A DNA stretch of 64,000 bases from contig JAESIW010000210.1 in assembly GCA_016802295.1 (NCBI GenBank), positions 62,001 through 126,000 of the forward strand, written 5' to 3'. The notes below the pieces were generated by a model, which saw nothing but the letters and a program-made list of their open reading frames with translations, was not told the DNA's origin and did no database searches. This DNA comes from Brachionus rotundiformis. Taxonomy: Eukaryota > Rotifera > Eurotatoria > Ploima > Brachionidae. Both the position numbers and the translations under genes were made by a program. Shown here in pieces: positions 10,501 to 19,549 of the stretch (position 1 is its first letter; every line of letters starts with the position of its first letter).

Positions 10501-10865
10501 GCACTACCAACGAAGTTAAAGACACTTGGTTTACCGCTTTTACTGCAGATATTGCGGTGTCGGTTTATTTTGGTTACGATACGCCACGGTCTTTAGGTAA
10601 TCATTCTAGTAGTGTTTCTATTGCGGTACCTATAGTTAAAAACTTTTTTATGCAAATTTTACAAAACTACAAACCACAACCTTTTAGAACCCCCAACGGT
10701 ATTGAAATGCGTTGGGTAGATTATACCACGGGCGAGCCTTCGTTTAGTGGAGCAAAAGGAGCTATATTAGAAGCCTTTAAAGTTGGCGAACCCACTAAAA
10801 CCAACGTGTTATCTAACGTTAAAGAAGAAAATGAAAATTCTAGTAGCGTTGATGTAATTTATTAA
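7581..10865 (+). CDS. mrcA: Penicillin-binding protein 1A, bifunctional
   Basis: This 1094-residue class A PBP has a single membrane helix near residues 297-318, a GT51 transglycosylase domain (EDKNFYSHHGFD and QGASTISQQVSKN) and a transpeptidase domain with SxxK in PGSGFKPF, SxN in ERSVNLA and KTG in GKTGTTNE. It polymerises and cross-links peptidoglycan on the periplasmic side. Odd: about 290 residues precede the membrane helix and are low-complexity, rich in Asn, Thr, Gln and Ala, where most PBP1A proteins have a few tens of residues. Nothing suggests a frameshift. It follows the amidase by 18 bases and is followed by prfB after 7 bases. Confidence 0.93.
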   Translation: MKKLFKQFAVVYKSWVYVAKELKDFLYFVYLKALTSLAGKGSKKSTNNGGLHKLSNTQSNATPSATNLQTKQNQAQSLGNINVNTSTANTNNSLPTKNLDITQVNFSNNANNNNNINVKNTYKTIDSKQPTPKVIHTNVAQDSEPENIEAQDSNTQTTEIQNTTTQNTANLSKPNNASSNVTTVFDTINNVKVSAYTPNNSPSQQININTQQVAETAFKENEVTEAEFTKNTSTNNQYHNNINANANTNPNTNANVNYTSINNANTIPNSASATPQGVSAKDILLPPNLAKPKKRNRLFLYAFRLFYLGLIAVALLITYIAWDAPDYNSIINYQPPLSTRLYAADGALITEFSNEKRLFVPVYDIPKHVQEAFISAEDKNFYSHHGFDFKGYARAMVNNVKYLLGRYDNFQGASTISQQVSKNFFLDSSRTIMRKLKEAYITFRIENLLSKDYILELYLNQIYLGRGSYGVATASLNYFNKSVSQLTLEEAAFLAALPKAPSRYDPANNYTNAKDRRDWVISRMLDDGKITQQQANTATNAPINFVENNVLQPYNDINKYASEEIRKDLVAKFGNNKFYNDGLIIKSTINNAYQQYAYKSLRNGLETFDKRLGYRKPFYSYNEEYTTAELLSVTNNTPLWLNLMQQNKQVSTYKFKIDPWRLAMVLSVDKQVVSIGLLTGDIVEVYLENNNWVKPADTNQDADFSLIFKPSDVIYVEEVNGVWEIKQVPEVNGAIMVMNIHTGDVLAMQGGYSFVFSQFNRATQAYRQPGSGFKPFVYLAALTKGASPADTVLDAPYIYDNGDTVWRPKNDNNSYRGYVTLRLALERSVNLATIRVTEAIGLDAISNITSKLGLYNEPLDNFSQALGSKETTLQRIITAYSIIANGGKKITPNLVQLVQDKKGNTLYSSANTDCVNCNAVQWQNQQPTELPDNRQQLLDPQNAYLIKNLMKGVVDRGTGRALRMDKYDIAGKTGTTNEVKDTWFTAFTADIAVSVYFGYDTPRSLGNHSSSVSIAVPIVKNFFMQILQNYKPQPFRTPNGIEMRWVDYTTGEPSFSGAKGAILEAFKVGEPTKTNVLSNVKEENENSSSVDVIY

Positions 10866-10872
10866 AACAACT

Positions 10873-11970
10873 ATGGAAGTAAATTATTTAGTTTTAAAAG
10901 AAGATATTGCTACTAAATTAAAGTTAACTTTTAAAGAGCTTTCTTTAATTAACAGTAAGCTTAATATTACAAACTTACAACAAAAAACTTTAAACATGCA
11001 AGCAGATTTAAATAAAGACAATGCTTGGCAACAAACTAATTTTTTAGAATTACAAAAAAATTATAAATTTAATACTACTATAATTAATACATATGTTAAT
11101 TTACTAGCACAGGCAAACTACTTACAAGAACTACTGGAAATTTTAGCCGATAATGAAATTAATTTAGAAACTAAAAATGCAGTAGATAGTTTACACCAAA
11201 AAACCTTAGATTTTAAAGTTACTAGCTTTTTTAATAATAACGATAAAAACGATTGTTACCTAGAAATTTTATGTGGTAGTGGCGGGTTAGATGCTCAAGA
11301 CTTTACTAATATGTTGCTAAATATGTATATAAAATATTGCGGTAAAAATAATTTTAAATGCACTTTAATAGACGCCAGCTATACCGACAACGGTATAAAA
11401 AATGCTACCTTAGAGGTGCAAGGTATAAACGCTTATGGTTTTTTAAAAAACGAACAAGGGGTGCATAGGTTAATTAGGGTATCGCCTTTTAATGCAGAAG
11501 GCAAACGCCAAACCAGTTTTGCCGCTGTTAATGTATATGCTAAAACCACAGTTGCCAGCCAAGTTACTTTAAAACCAGAAGATATTAAAATAGATACCTT
11601 TAGAGCAAAAGGCGCAGGCGGGCAACACGTTAACACTACAGAAAGTGCCGTGCGTATTACTTATTTACCTTTGGGCTTGGCGGTGGCGGTGCAAAACCAT
11701 AGATCGCAACATCAAAATAAAGCACTAGCTTTAGAACTACTACAGGCTAAAATAAATAACTACTATAAACAACAACAAAAAAATACCAATGCTAGTAATT
11801 ATAATAATAAGGTAGATATTGATTTTGGCAATCAAATTCGTTCTTATATTTTGCATCCTTATTTAATGGTTAAAGATCATCGTATTGGGTTTTCTGCTAG
11901 CAATGTAAATAATATTTTGCAAGGCGACTTAAGTAATTTAATTATGTTGCTATTAAGTAATAATAATTAA
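10873..11970 (+). CDS. prfB: Peptide chain release factor 2
   Basis: The 365-residue product carries the stop-codon recognition tripeptide SPF (204-206), which identifies RF2 rather than RF1, and the catalytic GGQ (249-251) in GAGGQHVN. RF2 terminates at UAA and UGA. The reading frame is continuous from ATG, so the autoregulatory +1 frameshift at an in-frame UGA known in many bacteria is absent. The ATG lies 7 bases after the PBP1A stop without a clear Shine-Dalgarno motif, which suggests translational coupling. Confidence 0.95.
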   Translation: MEVNYLVLKEDIATKLKLTFKELSLINSKLNITNLQQKTLNMQADLNKDNAWQQTNFLELQKNYKFNTTIINTYVNLLAQANYLQELLEILADNEINLETKNAVDSLHQKTLDFKVTSFFNNNDKNDCYLEILCGSGGLDAQDFTNMLLNMYIKYCGKNNFKCTLIDASYTDNGIKNATLEVQGINAYGFLKNEQGVHRLIRVSPFNAEGKRQTSFAAVNVYAKTTVASQVTLKPEDIKIDTFRAKGAGGQHVNTTESAVRITYLPLGLAVAVQNHRSQHQNKALALELLQAKINNYYKQQQKNTNASNYNNKVDIDFGNQIRSYILHPYLMVKDHRIGFSASNVNNILQGDLSNLIMLLLSNNN

Positions 11971-12038
11971 ATAAATTTGTTGTATACTTATTTTATACTT
12001 TAATTAATATTGCTTATAAAAAAATAACTTTACAGCGC

Positions 12039-15000
12039 ATGATAATAAAAAACACTTTTAAATTAATAGCCAAAACCACTAACAAATTGTTAGTTTGGTT
12101 GGTTTCGCTTTTAATTGTATTGTTGTTTGTTATGTTGTTTGAAATTCCTATTCCGTTTGTAGGTAACTTGGTTTCTAACGCTTTGGTAAAGCAGTATCCA
12201 ACTTATTTTACTAATAATAAAAATATTACCATTAATAGCGTTGCATTAGGTTGGAACAACGACATTAATTCGCCTTTAATTTTAGTTAAAGATTTAGTTT
12301 ATACCAATAATGGTAATTCGGTAGTTATACAAAAAGTAGGTTTTGGTTTTTCTTTAAAGCAAGCAGTTTTAAACCAAAAGTTAGAGCTAAGTAACTTGTA
12401 TTTATATGGTTTTGATTTAAATTTTAACAACTGGCAAAATTTACAAGCCAGCAATAACAGTAGCAACAGCAATAATAGTAATATTATAACAAATTTGCAA
12501 AATGCTCCGTATAAAGTTATAAGCAATATGTTAAATAATAATATGGCGTTAAAAAATATTAAAAAAATTAATATTAAAAACTTTAATGCTACTTTTAATT
12601 ACAATAAATTAGATATTAACTTTAATATAGATAACACCTTGTTTGTGGCAGATGCTAATAAATACTCTGTTAATATAGAAACACTGGTTAATGTTAACAA
12701 CAATACAGTTATTAAAAGTTTAAAAACTAATATAGATTTATTTAATACCAATCAGGTAGTTTCTAACATTAATTTTACCAACTGGAACCTACTAAGTTTT
12801 GTAGAATTTATAAAAAGCGTGCAAAAAAACAATAATTTGTTTAAAAACTTACAATTTACCAATTCGTTTGTTAGTGGTTCTGCTAACATAAATTATTTAA
12901 AAGAAATTAAAAGTATACAAGGTGGCTTGCAATCTAACGCTATTAATTTGTTATTAAACAATATTAATAAAGATATACAAATAAAATCTAGCAAATTAAA
13001 TTACGCTTTTAGTAAAAAAGATAACACCTTTACCATTAACAATTTAAATATAGACTTTAACAAACTTATTATAGACAACAAAGTACTACAACAACCAATT
13101 AATGTTTATAGTATAAACTATTTTGGTGTTTATAATTTAAAAAATAATAGTTTTAAATCTAGTGCGGTTTTAGATATTAGTAATTTAAAATCTAAATTAA
13201 CTATTAACGCTAACGGTACTTATAATAACCATATAACTAAGCTTAATTTAAGCAGCAATATAAACGAAATTTCTTACAATACTTTAATTTTAAACTGGCC
13301 TACCAATTTAAGCGTAGTAAAAAACTGGCTACAAAACAATGTTATTAAAACCAATATTAACAATGTTAGGTTTAATATAGATGCTTCTGTAAATGATTCT
13401 AAATTTAATATTACTAACAGCATTGTTAAAGCTAATTTTACTAATACCGAGCTATTTTATGTAAACGGATTACCCAAAGCCGTGGCTAAAAACGTTAACT
13501 TAACCTACAACGGCAATACTAACGAAGTAGACCTTGATATTAAAAACGCATTTACAGGTAAATTAAATGTAGACTTTGGTAAAGTAAAATTTGTAAATTT
13601 AAACACTTTAAATAATAAATATAATTTAGGCATTGTGGTAGATTTAAACGCCAAAGGTTTAGTGCAAGATGCTGTGGAGTTTATAGACTATAGCCCGCTT
13701 AATTTAGCCACTAAAAGCAACATTAAACCAACCGATTTTAACGGCACTTTTAATGGCGATGTGTTTTTTGTTTATAATACCAAACAAAATGCGTTAGATA
13801 GTTTGGTGGTAAATACTAATTTATATAATGTTACTTATAAAAACCTATTGTTTAACCGCAATGTGCAAGATATTAACGGCAACTTGTATGTTAATTTAGA
13901 TAAAATTGAAATTAATGGCTCGGCTAAATATTTAACATCTACGGGTAATTTTAAATTTAATGCAAACTTTAATAATTCTGCAACTAATTATACCGTTAAT
14001 GCAAATTTTAATACCATTAACAAGCAAGATATTACCCAACTTAACATTATACCCAGCTTAATTGTAAACAATATTAGTAACTTTAACAATACCAGCTTTA
14101 CTTACACTAGCTATAAACAGGCAGATGATGTGTTAGATTTTTCTACCGATTTAACTAATTCTAAAGTAGATTTACTGTACTTAGGTTACGTAAAACCAAA
14201 TACTCAGCAATTAGTGGCTAAAGGTAGTTTGGTTTTTGCTAAAAATAATAAAAATCTGTTTTTAGATAATTTAGAACTAAAAGGCGACGGCATAGATATT
14301 TTAGCGGATATTTTAATTAAAGAAAACAATAATATTGTTGCAAGTATAGATAATGTTTTTATTAACAAGCACTCTAACTTTAAAGGCAATGTAGCTTTTA
14401 TAGACGATGCTTTGCTGGTTAACCTAGCAGGTACGCAGGCCAATGCCTCTTACATTTTTAATAATATTATTTATAAAGATGTAGCTTTAGCAGAACCCCC
14501 AGAAAATAATAAGAACAATAATAGTGTAAATAGCGTTAGTACAAACCCTGCAACTGTAGATTCTGCAACTGTAGATTCTGTAAATACGCCTACAGCAACC
14601 AACAGCAATAATACAGAAAGCAATAGTATTAATACATATAAAATAAATTTAAATTTAAATACTTTAAATATTAATAATAATGCTATTAATAATTTACAAC
14701 TAAACTTAAACCTAGATAACAATAAAATAAAAGAACTAGACTTTATAGGCTACTTTAATAATAAAAAGCAATCTGTAGCCAATTTTAACCCTGTTACCAA
14801 CAAACTGTTGTTTGATATTTACAACGCTGGTTATATGCTAAAAACTTTAAACCTATACAACAATATAGAAAATGGCGAACTAAGGGGCAATATTAATGTA
14901 AACCAAACCAATAATTTATATTTAGATGGCCAAATTTTAGTGCACGATTTTACCTCTGGCGTAACTTTTGCTAATGCATCTATTAAATTTAACGGCAGTA

Positions 15001-15275
15001 AAAAACTATTAAATATTTACGAAATTATTTTAGATGGCAACGTTATGGGCGGGCAACTAAAAGGCAATGTTAAAGATTATAAACAGTTATACTTAATTGG
15101 CGATTTAACCCTTATACCTTCTACCTTTAAAGCACTAACAAACATACCGGTATTTAAGCAGTTACGTACAATTTTAGGTTTAAATAGTTTAGCAGGTTTG
15201 GCTAAAATAAAAATTACAGTAAGTGGCAAATTTGGTAATTTAAAATATAAATTATTTACAGACCAAACTAATTAG
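12039..15275 (+). CDS. AsmA-like / YhdP-type large envelope protein
   Basis: The 1078-residue protein has one N-terminal membrane helix (about residues 17-42) followed by a very long periplasmic region of repeated beta strands, extremely Asn-rich. The C-terminal section (LRGNINVN, GQILVHDFTSG, ILDGNVMGGQLKGNVK, and the ending on LNSLAGLAKIKITVSGKFGNLKY) is typical of the AsmA-like C-terminal domain in the YhdP/TamB/AsmA superfamily. These proteins form hydrophobic grooves that carry phospholipids between inner and outer membranes. A low-complexity Asn/Thr/Ser insertion lies near residues 825-865. The stop codon is TAG. Superfamily assignment is good; the exact member is uncertain. Confidence 0.72.
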   Translation: MIIKNTFKLIAKTTNKLLVWLVSLLIVLLFVMLFEIPIPFVGNLVSNALVKQYPTYFTNNKNITINSVALGWNNDINSPLILVKDLVYTNNGNSVVIQKVGFGFSLKQAVLNQKLELSNLYLYGFDLNFNNWQNLQASNNSSNSNNSNIITNLQNAPYKVISNMLNNNMALKNIKKINIKNFNATFNYNKLDINFNIDNTLFVADANKYSVNIETLVNVNNNTVIKSLKTNIDLFNTNQVVSNINFTNWNLLSFVEFIKSVQKNNNLFKNLQFTNSFVSGSANINYLKEIKSIQGGLQSNAINLLLNNINKDIQIKSSKLNYAFSKKDNTFTINNLNIDFNKLIIDNKVLQQPINVYSINYFGVYNLKNNSFKSSAVLDISNLKSKLTINANGTYNNHITKLNLSSNINEISYNTLILNWPTNLSVVKNWLQNNVIKTNINNVRFNIDASVNDSKFNITNSIVKANFTNTELFYVNGLPKAVAKNVNLTYNGNTNEVDLDIKNAFTGKLNVDFGKVKFVNLNTLNNKYNLGIVVDLNAKGLVQDAVEFIDYSPLNLATKSNIKPTDFNGTFNGDVFFVYNTKQNALDSLVVNTNLYNVTYKNLLFNRNVQDINGNLYVNLDKIEINGSAKYLTSTGNFKFNANFNNSATNYTVNANFNTINKQDITQLNIIPSLIVNNISNFNNTSFTYTSYKQADDVLDFSTDLTNSKVDLLYLGYVKPNTQQLVAKGSLVFAKNNKNLFLDNLELKGDGIDILADILIKENNNIVASIDNVFINKHSNFKGNVAFIDDALLVNLAGTQANASYIFNNIIYKDVALAEPPENNKNNNSVNSVSTNPATVDSATVDSVNTPTATNSNNTESNSINTYKINLNLNTLNINNNAINNLQLNLNLDNNKIKELDFIGYFNNKKQSVANFNPVTNKLLFDIYNAGYMLKTLNLYNNIENGELRGNINVNQTNNLYLDGQILVHDFTSGVTFANASIKFNGSKKLLNIYEIILDGNVMGGQLKGNVKDYKQLYLIGDLTLIPSTFKALTNIPVFKQLRTILGLNSLAGLAKIKITVSGKFGNLKYKLFTDQTN

Positions 15276-15349
15276 TTTATAATTGCTTATAATAGTGCTA
15301 TAGTAGGCATTAAGTAACTTACAATTACAAATAATAAAGGATAATTAAA

Positions 15350-16018
15350 ATGACTGTTAATATATCAGAATTAGAGCAACTAATTATTAAAGCTTTTCCT
15401 AACAGTAACCAAGTTAAAGTTATAGATACCGTTGGCGATGGCAACCATTTAGAAGCCACAATTGTTTCTAGTGATTTTGAAAATAAAAGCTCGGTACAGC
15501 GTCATAAAATGGTTTACGATGCTTTAGGTAGAATTGTTGGCAGAGAAATTCATGCATTATCTTTAATAGTTAAAACTCCACAAGAAAACGGCAATACACA
15601 ACAACCAAACACCGCCCCGTTACATAAGCCAAGCGCTACAGATGATCATTCGTTTGCTAATAACACCCCAAGCGATATTAACCCAAGCAACTCTATTTTA
15701 ACTAAAATAGACCAAGCCGTAAAAAACAACAATGTAGTGTTATTTATGAAAGGCGATAAAGAAATGCCTATGTGCGGATTTTCTGGTTTAGCAGTGCAGG
15801 TTTTAGATTTACTAGGCGTAGATTTTGAAGGTGTTAATGTATTGTCTTCGGAAGAACTAAGAGAAGGAATTAAAGAGTATTCTAACTGGCCAACTATTCC
15901 GCAGTTGTATATTAAAGGTAAGTTTATTGGCGGGGCAGATATTATTAGAGAAATGTACGGCAACGGACAACTAGCAAACGCTTTTACGCAAGCCGGCATT
16001 ACAGTAACCACTAATTAA
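15350..16018 (+). CDS. BolA-monothiol glutaredoxin (Grx4) fusion protein
   Basis: Two domains that are normally separate partner proteins are fused in one 222-residue chain. Residues 1 to about 76 are BolA-like, with RHKMVYDALG and the conserved His of EIHAL (H68). A polar linker spans roughly 77-113. Residues about 114-215 are a monothiol glutaredoxin with CGFS at 142-145, the TIP loop (182-184, after W180) and the GGADI glutathione-binding motif. CGFS Grx and BolA proteins form [2Fe-2S]-bridged complexes that traffic clusters and sense iron, so the fusion would lock the pair together. There is no stop or frameshift between domains. A good AAGGA Shine-Dalgarno precedes the ATG. Confidence 0.93.
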   Translation: MTVNISELEQLIIKAFPNSNQVKVIDTVGDGNHLEATIVSSDFENKSSVQRHKMVYDALGRIVGREIHALSLIVKTPQENGNTQQPNTAPLHKPSATDDHSFANNTPSDINPSNSILTKIDQAVKNNNVVLFMKGDKEMPMCGFSGLAVQVLDLLGVDFEGVNVLSSEELREGIKEYSNWPTIPQLYIKGKFIGGADIIREMYGNGQLANAFTQAGITVTTN

Positions 16019-16027
16019 AAAAATTAA

Positions 16028-16636
16028 ATGTTAAAATACAATATTGTACACAACGGCAATAGTAGCAATGTTTTAATTTGCTTGCATGGTTTTGGGTCTT
16101 GCTATACAGACCTAAAACCGTTGCCGTTTAATTTACCTAACACCGCAATTGTATACGTTAACGCCCCAATTGCTTTGCCAGATACCTACAATGGTTTTGC
16201 GTGGTTTAATTTGTTTTATAATCAAAACAATGTGCTAGACTTTAACCTTGCAGATATTAACCACGCCAACACTTTGTTAACTAATTTTATAAATTACATT
16301 GTTAGCACTTATAAGGTTGCACACGGTAATATTAGTTTGTTTGGTTTTTCGCAAGGGGGTATGCTAGCTTTATACAACGCCATGTACGGCCAACACACTT
16401 ATAAAGCCGTGGTTAGCCACAGCGGTTTTTTTGTACTGCATGGCAATATTGTTAATAAAAATCAACAAATAATGCTACTACACGGCATGCAAGACCCCAT
16501 AGTTCCGTTTTTTTTAGCACAACAAACCGTAGATATTTTAAATACCAACAACATTAAACCAACCACTTATTTTAGTAATTTTGAACACACAATTACTGCA
16601 GAAAGCTTACAAAAAGCCAATACGTTTTTACAATAA
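16028..16636 (+). CDS. Phospholipase/carboxylesterase family alpha/beta hydrolase
   Basis: The 202-residue protein has the alpha/beta hydrolase nucleophile elbow GFSQGG (Ser108), an Asp in LHGMQDPIVP (D156) and a His in EHTIT (H187), giving a full catalytic triad. The HGFG segment near residues 20-23 would form the oxyanion region. Length and motif order fit the YpfH/EstB group of carboxylesterases that hydrolyse acyl or thio esters. It follows the BolA-Grx gene by 9 bases. The natural substrate is not deducible. Confidence 0.82.
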   Translation: MLKYNIVHNGNSSNVLICLHGFGSCYTDLKPLPFNLPNTAIVYVNAPIALPDTYNGFAWFNLFYNQNNVLDFNLADINHANTLLTNFINYIVSTYKVAHGNISLFGFSQGGMLALYNAMYGQHTYKAVVSHSGFFVLHGNIVNKNQQIMLLHGMQDPIVPFFLAQQTVDILNTNNIKPTTYFSNFEHTITAESLQKANTFLQ

Positions 16637-16673
16637 CAACTAGTATATATATTTTGCTTATAAATGTAATTAT

Positions 16674-16705
16674 AAAAAAAGCTTGTAGTTTTACGTACAA
16701 GCTTT
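16674..16705 (-). terminator. Rho-independent terminator
   Basis: A perfect 10-base stem, AAAGCTTGTA (16678-16687) and TACAAGCTTT (16696-16705), encloses an 8-base loop. Read on the minus strand the hairpin is followed by a run of seven T (16674-16680), so it terminates the beta-barrel gene at 16739-17557. On the plus strand no T-run follows. Confidence 0.85.
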
Positions 16706-16738
16706 AAAAAGAAATATAAAAAGGAGTTTTTACAAACT

Positions 16739-17557
16739 TTAAAATCTAAACCCATAACTTAGTTTAAGGTTAGATGTATTGTAACTGTTAAATTCGTTAA
16801 ACATAACTTCTTTGTTTTTTAGGCTATAAGTATAATTAAAGCCAACGTAGTGTTTAGCGTTAATATTGTAAGTAAAGCCGGTTACTATGTTAAATAAATA
16901 AGCTATGTAAGCATTATCTGGTAGTTCTACTTTAGCATTAGTATTAGCATTAGTATTGCCATATACTGGGTTTATAATTTCTAAACCTAAACCTAAACCA
17001 AAATACGGATTAAAATTAGCTAAAACCGTATTAAGTGTGTTATTGCTTATTGGCATATATTTATTTACTAAAGCGTGTGCGTTAACTCTGTAGTAATTGT
17101 TTATTGCAATATCGTAATTGTATGTGGTTAGGTAGGTAGAAGATTTACCTTGAGTTTCTGTAGAAGTTAAATTAGTTTTAGACATATTGTATTTAAACGA
17201 GCTATAGTTAAAGCTTAGTTCGGTAAATACATTTTTAAACGATTCTTTTGCATAAGATAAACCAAACAACCAACCATTGTTTTTGTTTAAATCTATTTTT
17301 TTGCCAAAGTAGTAATCTTGCAAGGCAGAAGACATATTACCAACGTAAGATTGCCCAACATAAAAAGCCATAGTATTACCATAGCTGTACTGCGTTTTTG
17401 CTTGTTCTGTTGGTTGTGGGGGGGTAGTGTTTTGTGTGTTGTTTGTATTTGGTGTGTTTTCTACTTCTGTGCTTGTAGTAATGTTAGCATTAGCTATATT
17501 AAGCATTAAAATTGCACTTAAAGTAACCAATGGAATAATTTTTAGTTGTATTTTCAT
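16739..17557 (-). CDS. Outer-membrane beta-barrel protein
   Basis: The 272-residue product has a signal peptide (about residues 1-24, NIANA end), a Thr/Asn/Pro-rich mature N-terminus, and then amphipathic beta strands ending in a terminal aromatic residue (SYGFRF), the signal for BAM-mediated insertion. The YFGLGLGLEIINP strand and GFTYNINAKHYVGFNYTYS resemble small 8-stranded porin-like barrels. It has no recognisable enzymatic motif. It lies downstream of tyrS on the same strand and has its own hairpin terminator. Confidence 0.65.
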   Translation of the reverse strand: MKIQLKIIPLVTLSAILMLNIANANITTSTEVENTPNTNNTQNTTPPQPTEQAKTQYSYGNTMAFYVGQSYVGNMSSALQDYYFGKKIDLNKNNGWLFGLSYAKESFKNVFTELSFNYSSFKYNMSKTNLTSTETQGKSSTYLTTYNYDIAINNYYRVNAHALVNKYMPISNNTLNTVLANFNPYFGLGLGLEIINPVYGNTNANTNAKVELPDNAYIAYLFNIVTGFTYNINAKHYVGFNYTYSLKNKEVMFNEFNSYNTSNLKLSYGFRF

Positions 17558-17608
17558 TTCTATATTAAATTAATTTAAATATTTATTTATATTATAAACT
17601 GCTAAATA

Positions 17609-18853
17609 TTAATTTATCTTTAACAATACGTGCTTTTTTTTGCCAACCGAAATTTTAATTATATTATTAGCAATATCTGTAGGGGTTAAAACATGTAAAT
17701 GATTATTAATACTAACATCGTTTATTTTTACGCCGTTGCTGGCTATTAGCTTTTTAGCCTCGCTATTGCTGGCACATAAATTATTATTAACCAAAATGGG
17801 TAAAATAGCCAAACCATTTTGTAAATTTTGCATAGATATATTTATGCTTGGTAGGTTTTGGTCTAATACTTTGTTTTCAAAAGTGTTAGTGGCTATGGTG
17901 TTGCACTGGTTGGCTTGGTTAATACCGTGGCATAGCTTTACAATTTCAAAGGCTAATATTTTTTTAGCTTCGTTTATTTCTTTTCCTTGCAAGGTGGCTA
18001 GTTTATTAATTTCTGCTATTGGTAGCAGGGTTAACATTTTTAAGTATTTTATAACAACCGAATCTTCGGTATTTCTAAAATACTGATACAAATCCCACGA
18101 ACTAAGCATATCTTGGTTAAGCCACAAGGCTCCGCTTGCGGTTTTACCCATTTTAGAACCATCTGCTTTGGTTAGCAAGGGCGTGGTAATTGCAAACGCT
18201 TCTTTACCGCTGGTTTTTCTAATTAACTCTACCCCATTAATAATGTTGCCCCATTGGTCAGACCCACCCATTTGTATAGATACATTATGGTTTTTATTTA
18301 AATATAAAAAATCTACCGCTTGTAGTAGTAAGTAGTTAAACTCTAAAAAAGTAAGGGGTTGCTCTCTAGATAATCTGTTAGCAACGCTTTCAAAACTAAG
18401 CATGCGGTTAATGGTAAAATGGGTGCCGTAGTCTCTTAAAAAATTTAGGTAGTTAAATTCGGTTAACCAGTTGGCGTTAGAAAGCATAATAGCCTTGCTG
18501 GTGTTTGTAAAATCTATAAAATTACTTAAAGTATTTTTAATGCCTTGCATATTATTAGCAATATCTTGTTTGCTAAGCATAGCTCGCGATGCATCTTTAC
18601 CGCTGGGGTCTCCTATTAATGTGGTGCCTTCGCCCATTAAAACCACAACTTTATTGCCAGTTTGCTGAAAATATTTTAACAATAATATTTGAATTAAACT
18701 ACCAACATGTAACGAAGGTGCCGTGCAATCAAACCCAATGTATGCAGTTTGTGGAGTTTGCAGGTGGTTATCTAGCCCTTGTGGGTTAGAAACTTGGTAT
18801 AGTAGCTCTCGTTCTTGTAAAATATTTAAAAATTCTGATTTAAATTTTTCCAT
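17609..18853 (-). CDS. tyrS: Tyrosyl-tRNA synthetase
   Basis: The 414-residue enzyme has the class I signatures HVGS (HIGH equivalent, in PSLHVGSLIQ) and KMGKT (KMSKS equivalent), the IGFDCTAPS tyrosine-site segment and GGSDQWGN. A C-terminal S4-like RNA-binding domain (about residues 345-410) ends the protein. It charges tRNA-Tyr in the cytosol. A GGAGG Shine-Dalgarno (in reverse, tttcctccta at 18861-18870) precedes the ATG. It follows the hydrolase gene at 18884-19549. Confidence 0.95.
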   Translation of the reverse strand: MEKFKSEFLNILQERELLYQVSNPQGLDNHLQTPQTAYIGFDCTAPSLHVGSLIQILLLKYFQQTGNKVVVLMGEGTTLIGDPSGKDASRAMLSKQDIANNMQGIKNTLSNFIDFTNTSKAIMLSNANWLTEFNYLNFLRDYGTHFTINRMLSFESVANRLSREQPLTFLEFNYLLLQAVDFLYLNKNHNVSIQMGGSDQWGNIINGVELIRKTSGKEAFAITTPLLTKADGSKMGKTASGALWLNQDMLSSWDLYQYFRNTEDSVVIKYLKMLTLLPIAEINKLATLQGKEINEAKKILAFEIVKLCHGINQANQCNTIATNTFENKVLDQNLPSINISMQNLQNGLAILPILVNNNLCASNSEAKKLIASNGVKINDVSINNHLHVLTPTDIANNIIKISVGKKKHVLLKIN

Positions 18854-18883
18854 AGCTGTATTTCCTCCTAAAAAAATACAATT

Positions 18884-19549
18884 TTAAATACTAATGCTTT
18901 GTGTTATGCCTTTTTCTAACTGTTTTTTTACGTAAGTATTTAGCACTTTATAAAGTTGTTCTTGCTTATTGGTAAAAAAATGGTCGGCATTTTTTATAAT
19001 ATTAAAATCAATATTTTTTTCTTTGCTTCGGGCGGCTTTTTTTATAATTTTTTCGGCGTCTTTTAGCGGGCAAATTGTGTCTTTATCTGCATGCACAAAC
19101 AAACCAGGGGTAGGGCAGGGGTAAATAAAGTTAACATCAAACATATTGGCAGGCAAGCCTATTGCCACAAAACGATTAATTTCTATGCGGCGCATCATAA
19201 TTTCTAGTGCAATATAAGCCCCAAACGAAAAACCACAAACCCAGTACGAAAGTGCGTTGGGTTCTTTATCTTTAAGCCAATCAAAACAAGTACTAGCATC
19301 TACAATTTCTTCTTTGCCATCTAGCGGGGTGTCTTCTGGTTTACCAACCGATGCAAAATTAAAGCGTAAGGTAGAAAAATTATGCTCTTGTAGTACTTTT
19401 TCTAGCATAAACACTATTTTGCTATGCATATTACCGCCATATAACGGATGCGGATGCAACAATAAAGCACAATGTGCACTGTTGCTTGATGATTGTTTGT
19501 AGATGCCCTCTAGTCTTCCACCTAGCGAATTAATAATTACGTCTGCCAT
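18884..19549 (-). CDS. Alpha/beta hydrolase, COG2945-like
   Basis: The 221-residue protein has HPHPLYGGNMHSK near the N-terminus, RFNFASVG, the nucleophile motif GFSFGA (Ser108), an Asp in HADKDTICP and a C-terminal His in NADHFF. This set is typical of the COG2945 hydrolases found widely in alphaproteobacteria. A lipase/esterase or dienelactone-hydrolase-like reaction is likely, but the substrate is unknown. It is the first gene of a minus-strand group leading into tyrS and is divergent from iscR. Confidence 0.8.
   Translation of the reverse strand: MADVIINSLGGRLEGIYKQSSSNSAHCALLLHPHPLYGGNMHSKIVFMLEKVLQEHNFSTLRFNFASVGKPEDTPLDGKEEIVDASTCFDWLKDKEPNALSYWVCGFSFGAYIALEIMMRRIEINRFVAIGLPANMFDVNFIYPCPTPGLFVHADKDTICPLKDAEKIIKKAARSKEKNIDFNIIKNADHFFTNKQEQLYKVLNTYVKKQLEKGITQSISI

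Noticed and set aside
10873..10960. Programmed frameshift in prfB
   Set aside because: The frame is open from the ATG with no in-frame UGA in the first 90 codons, so no frameshift is needed.
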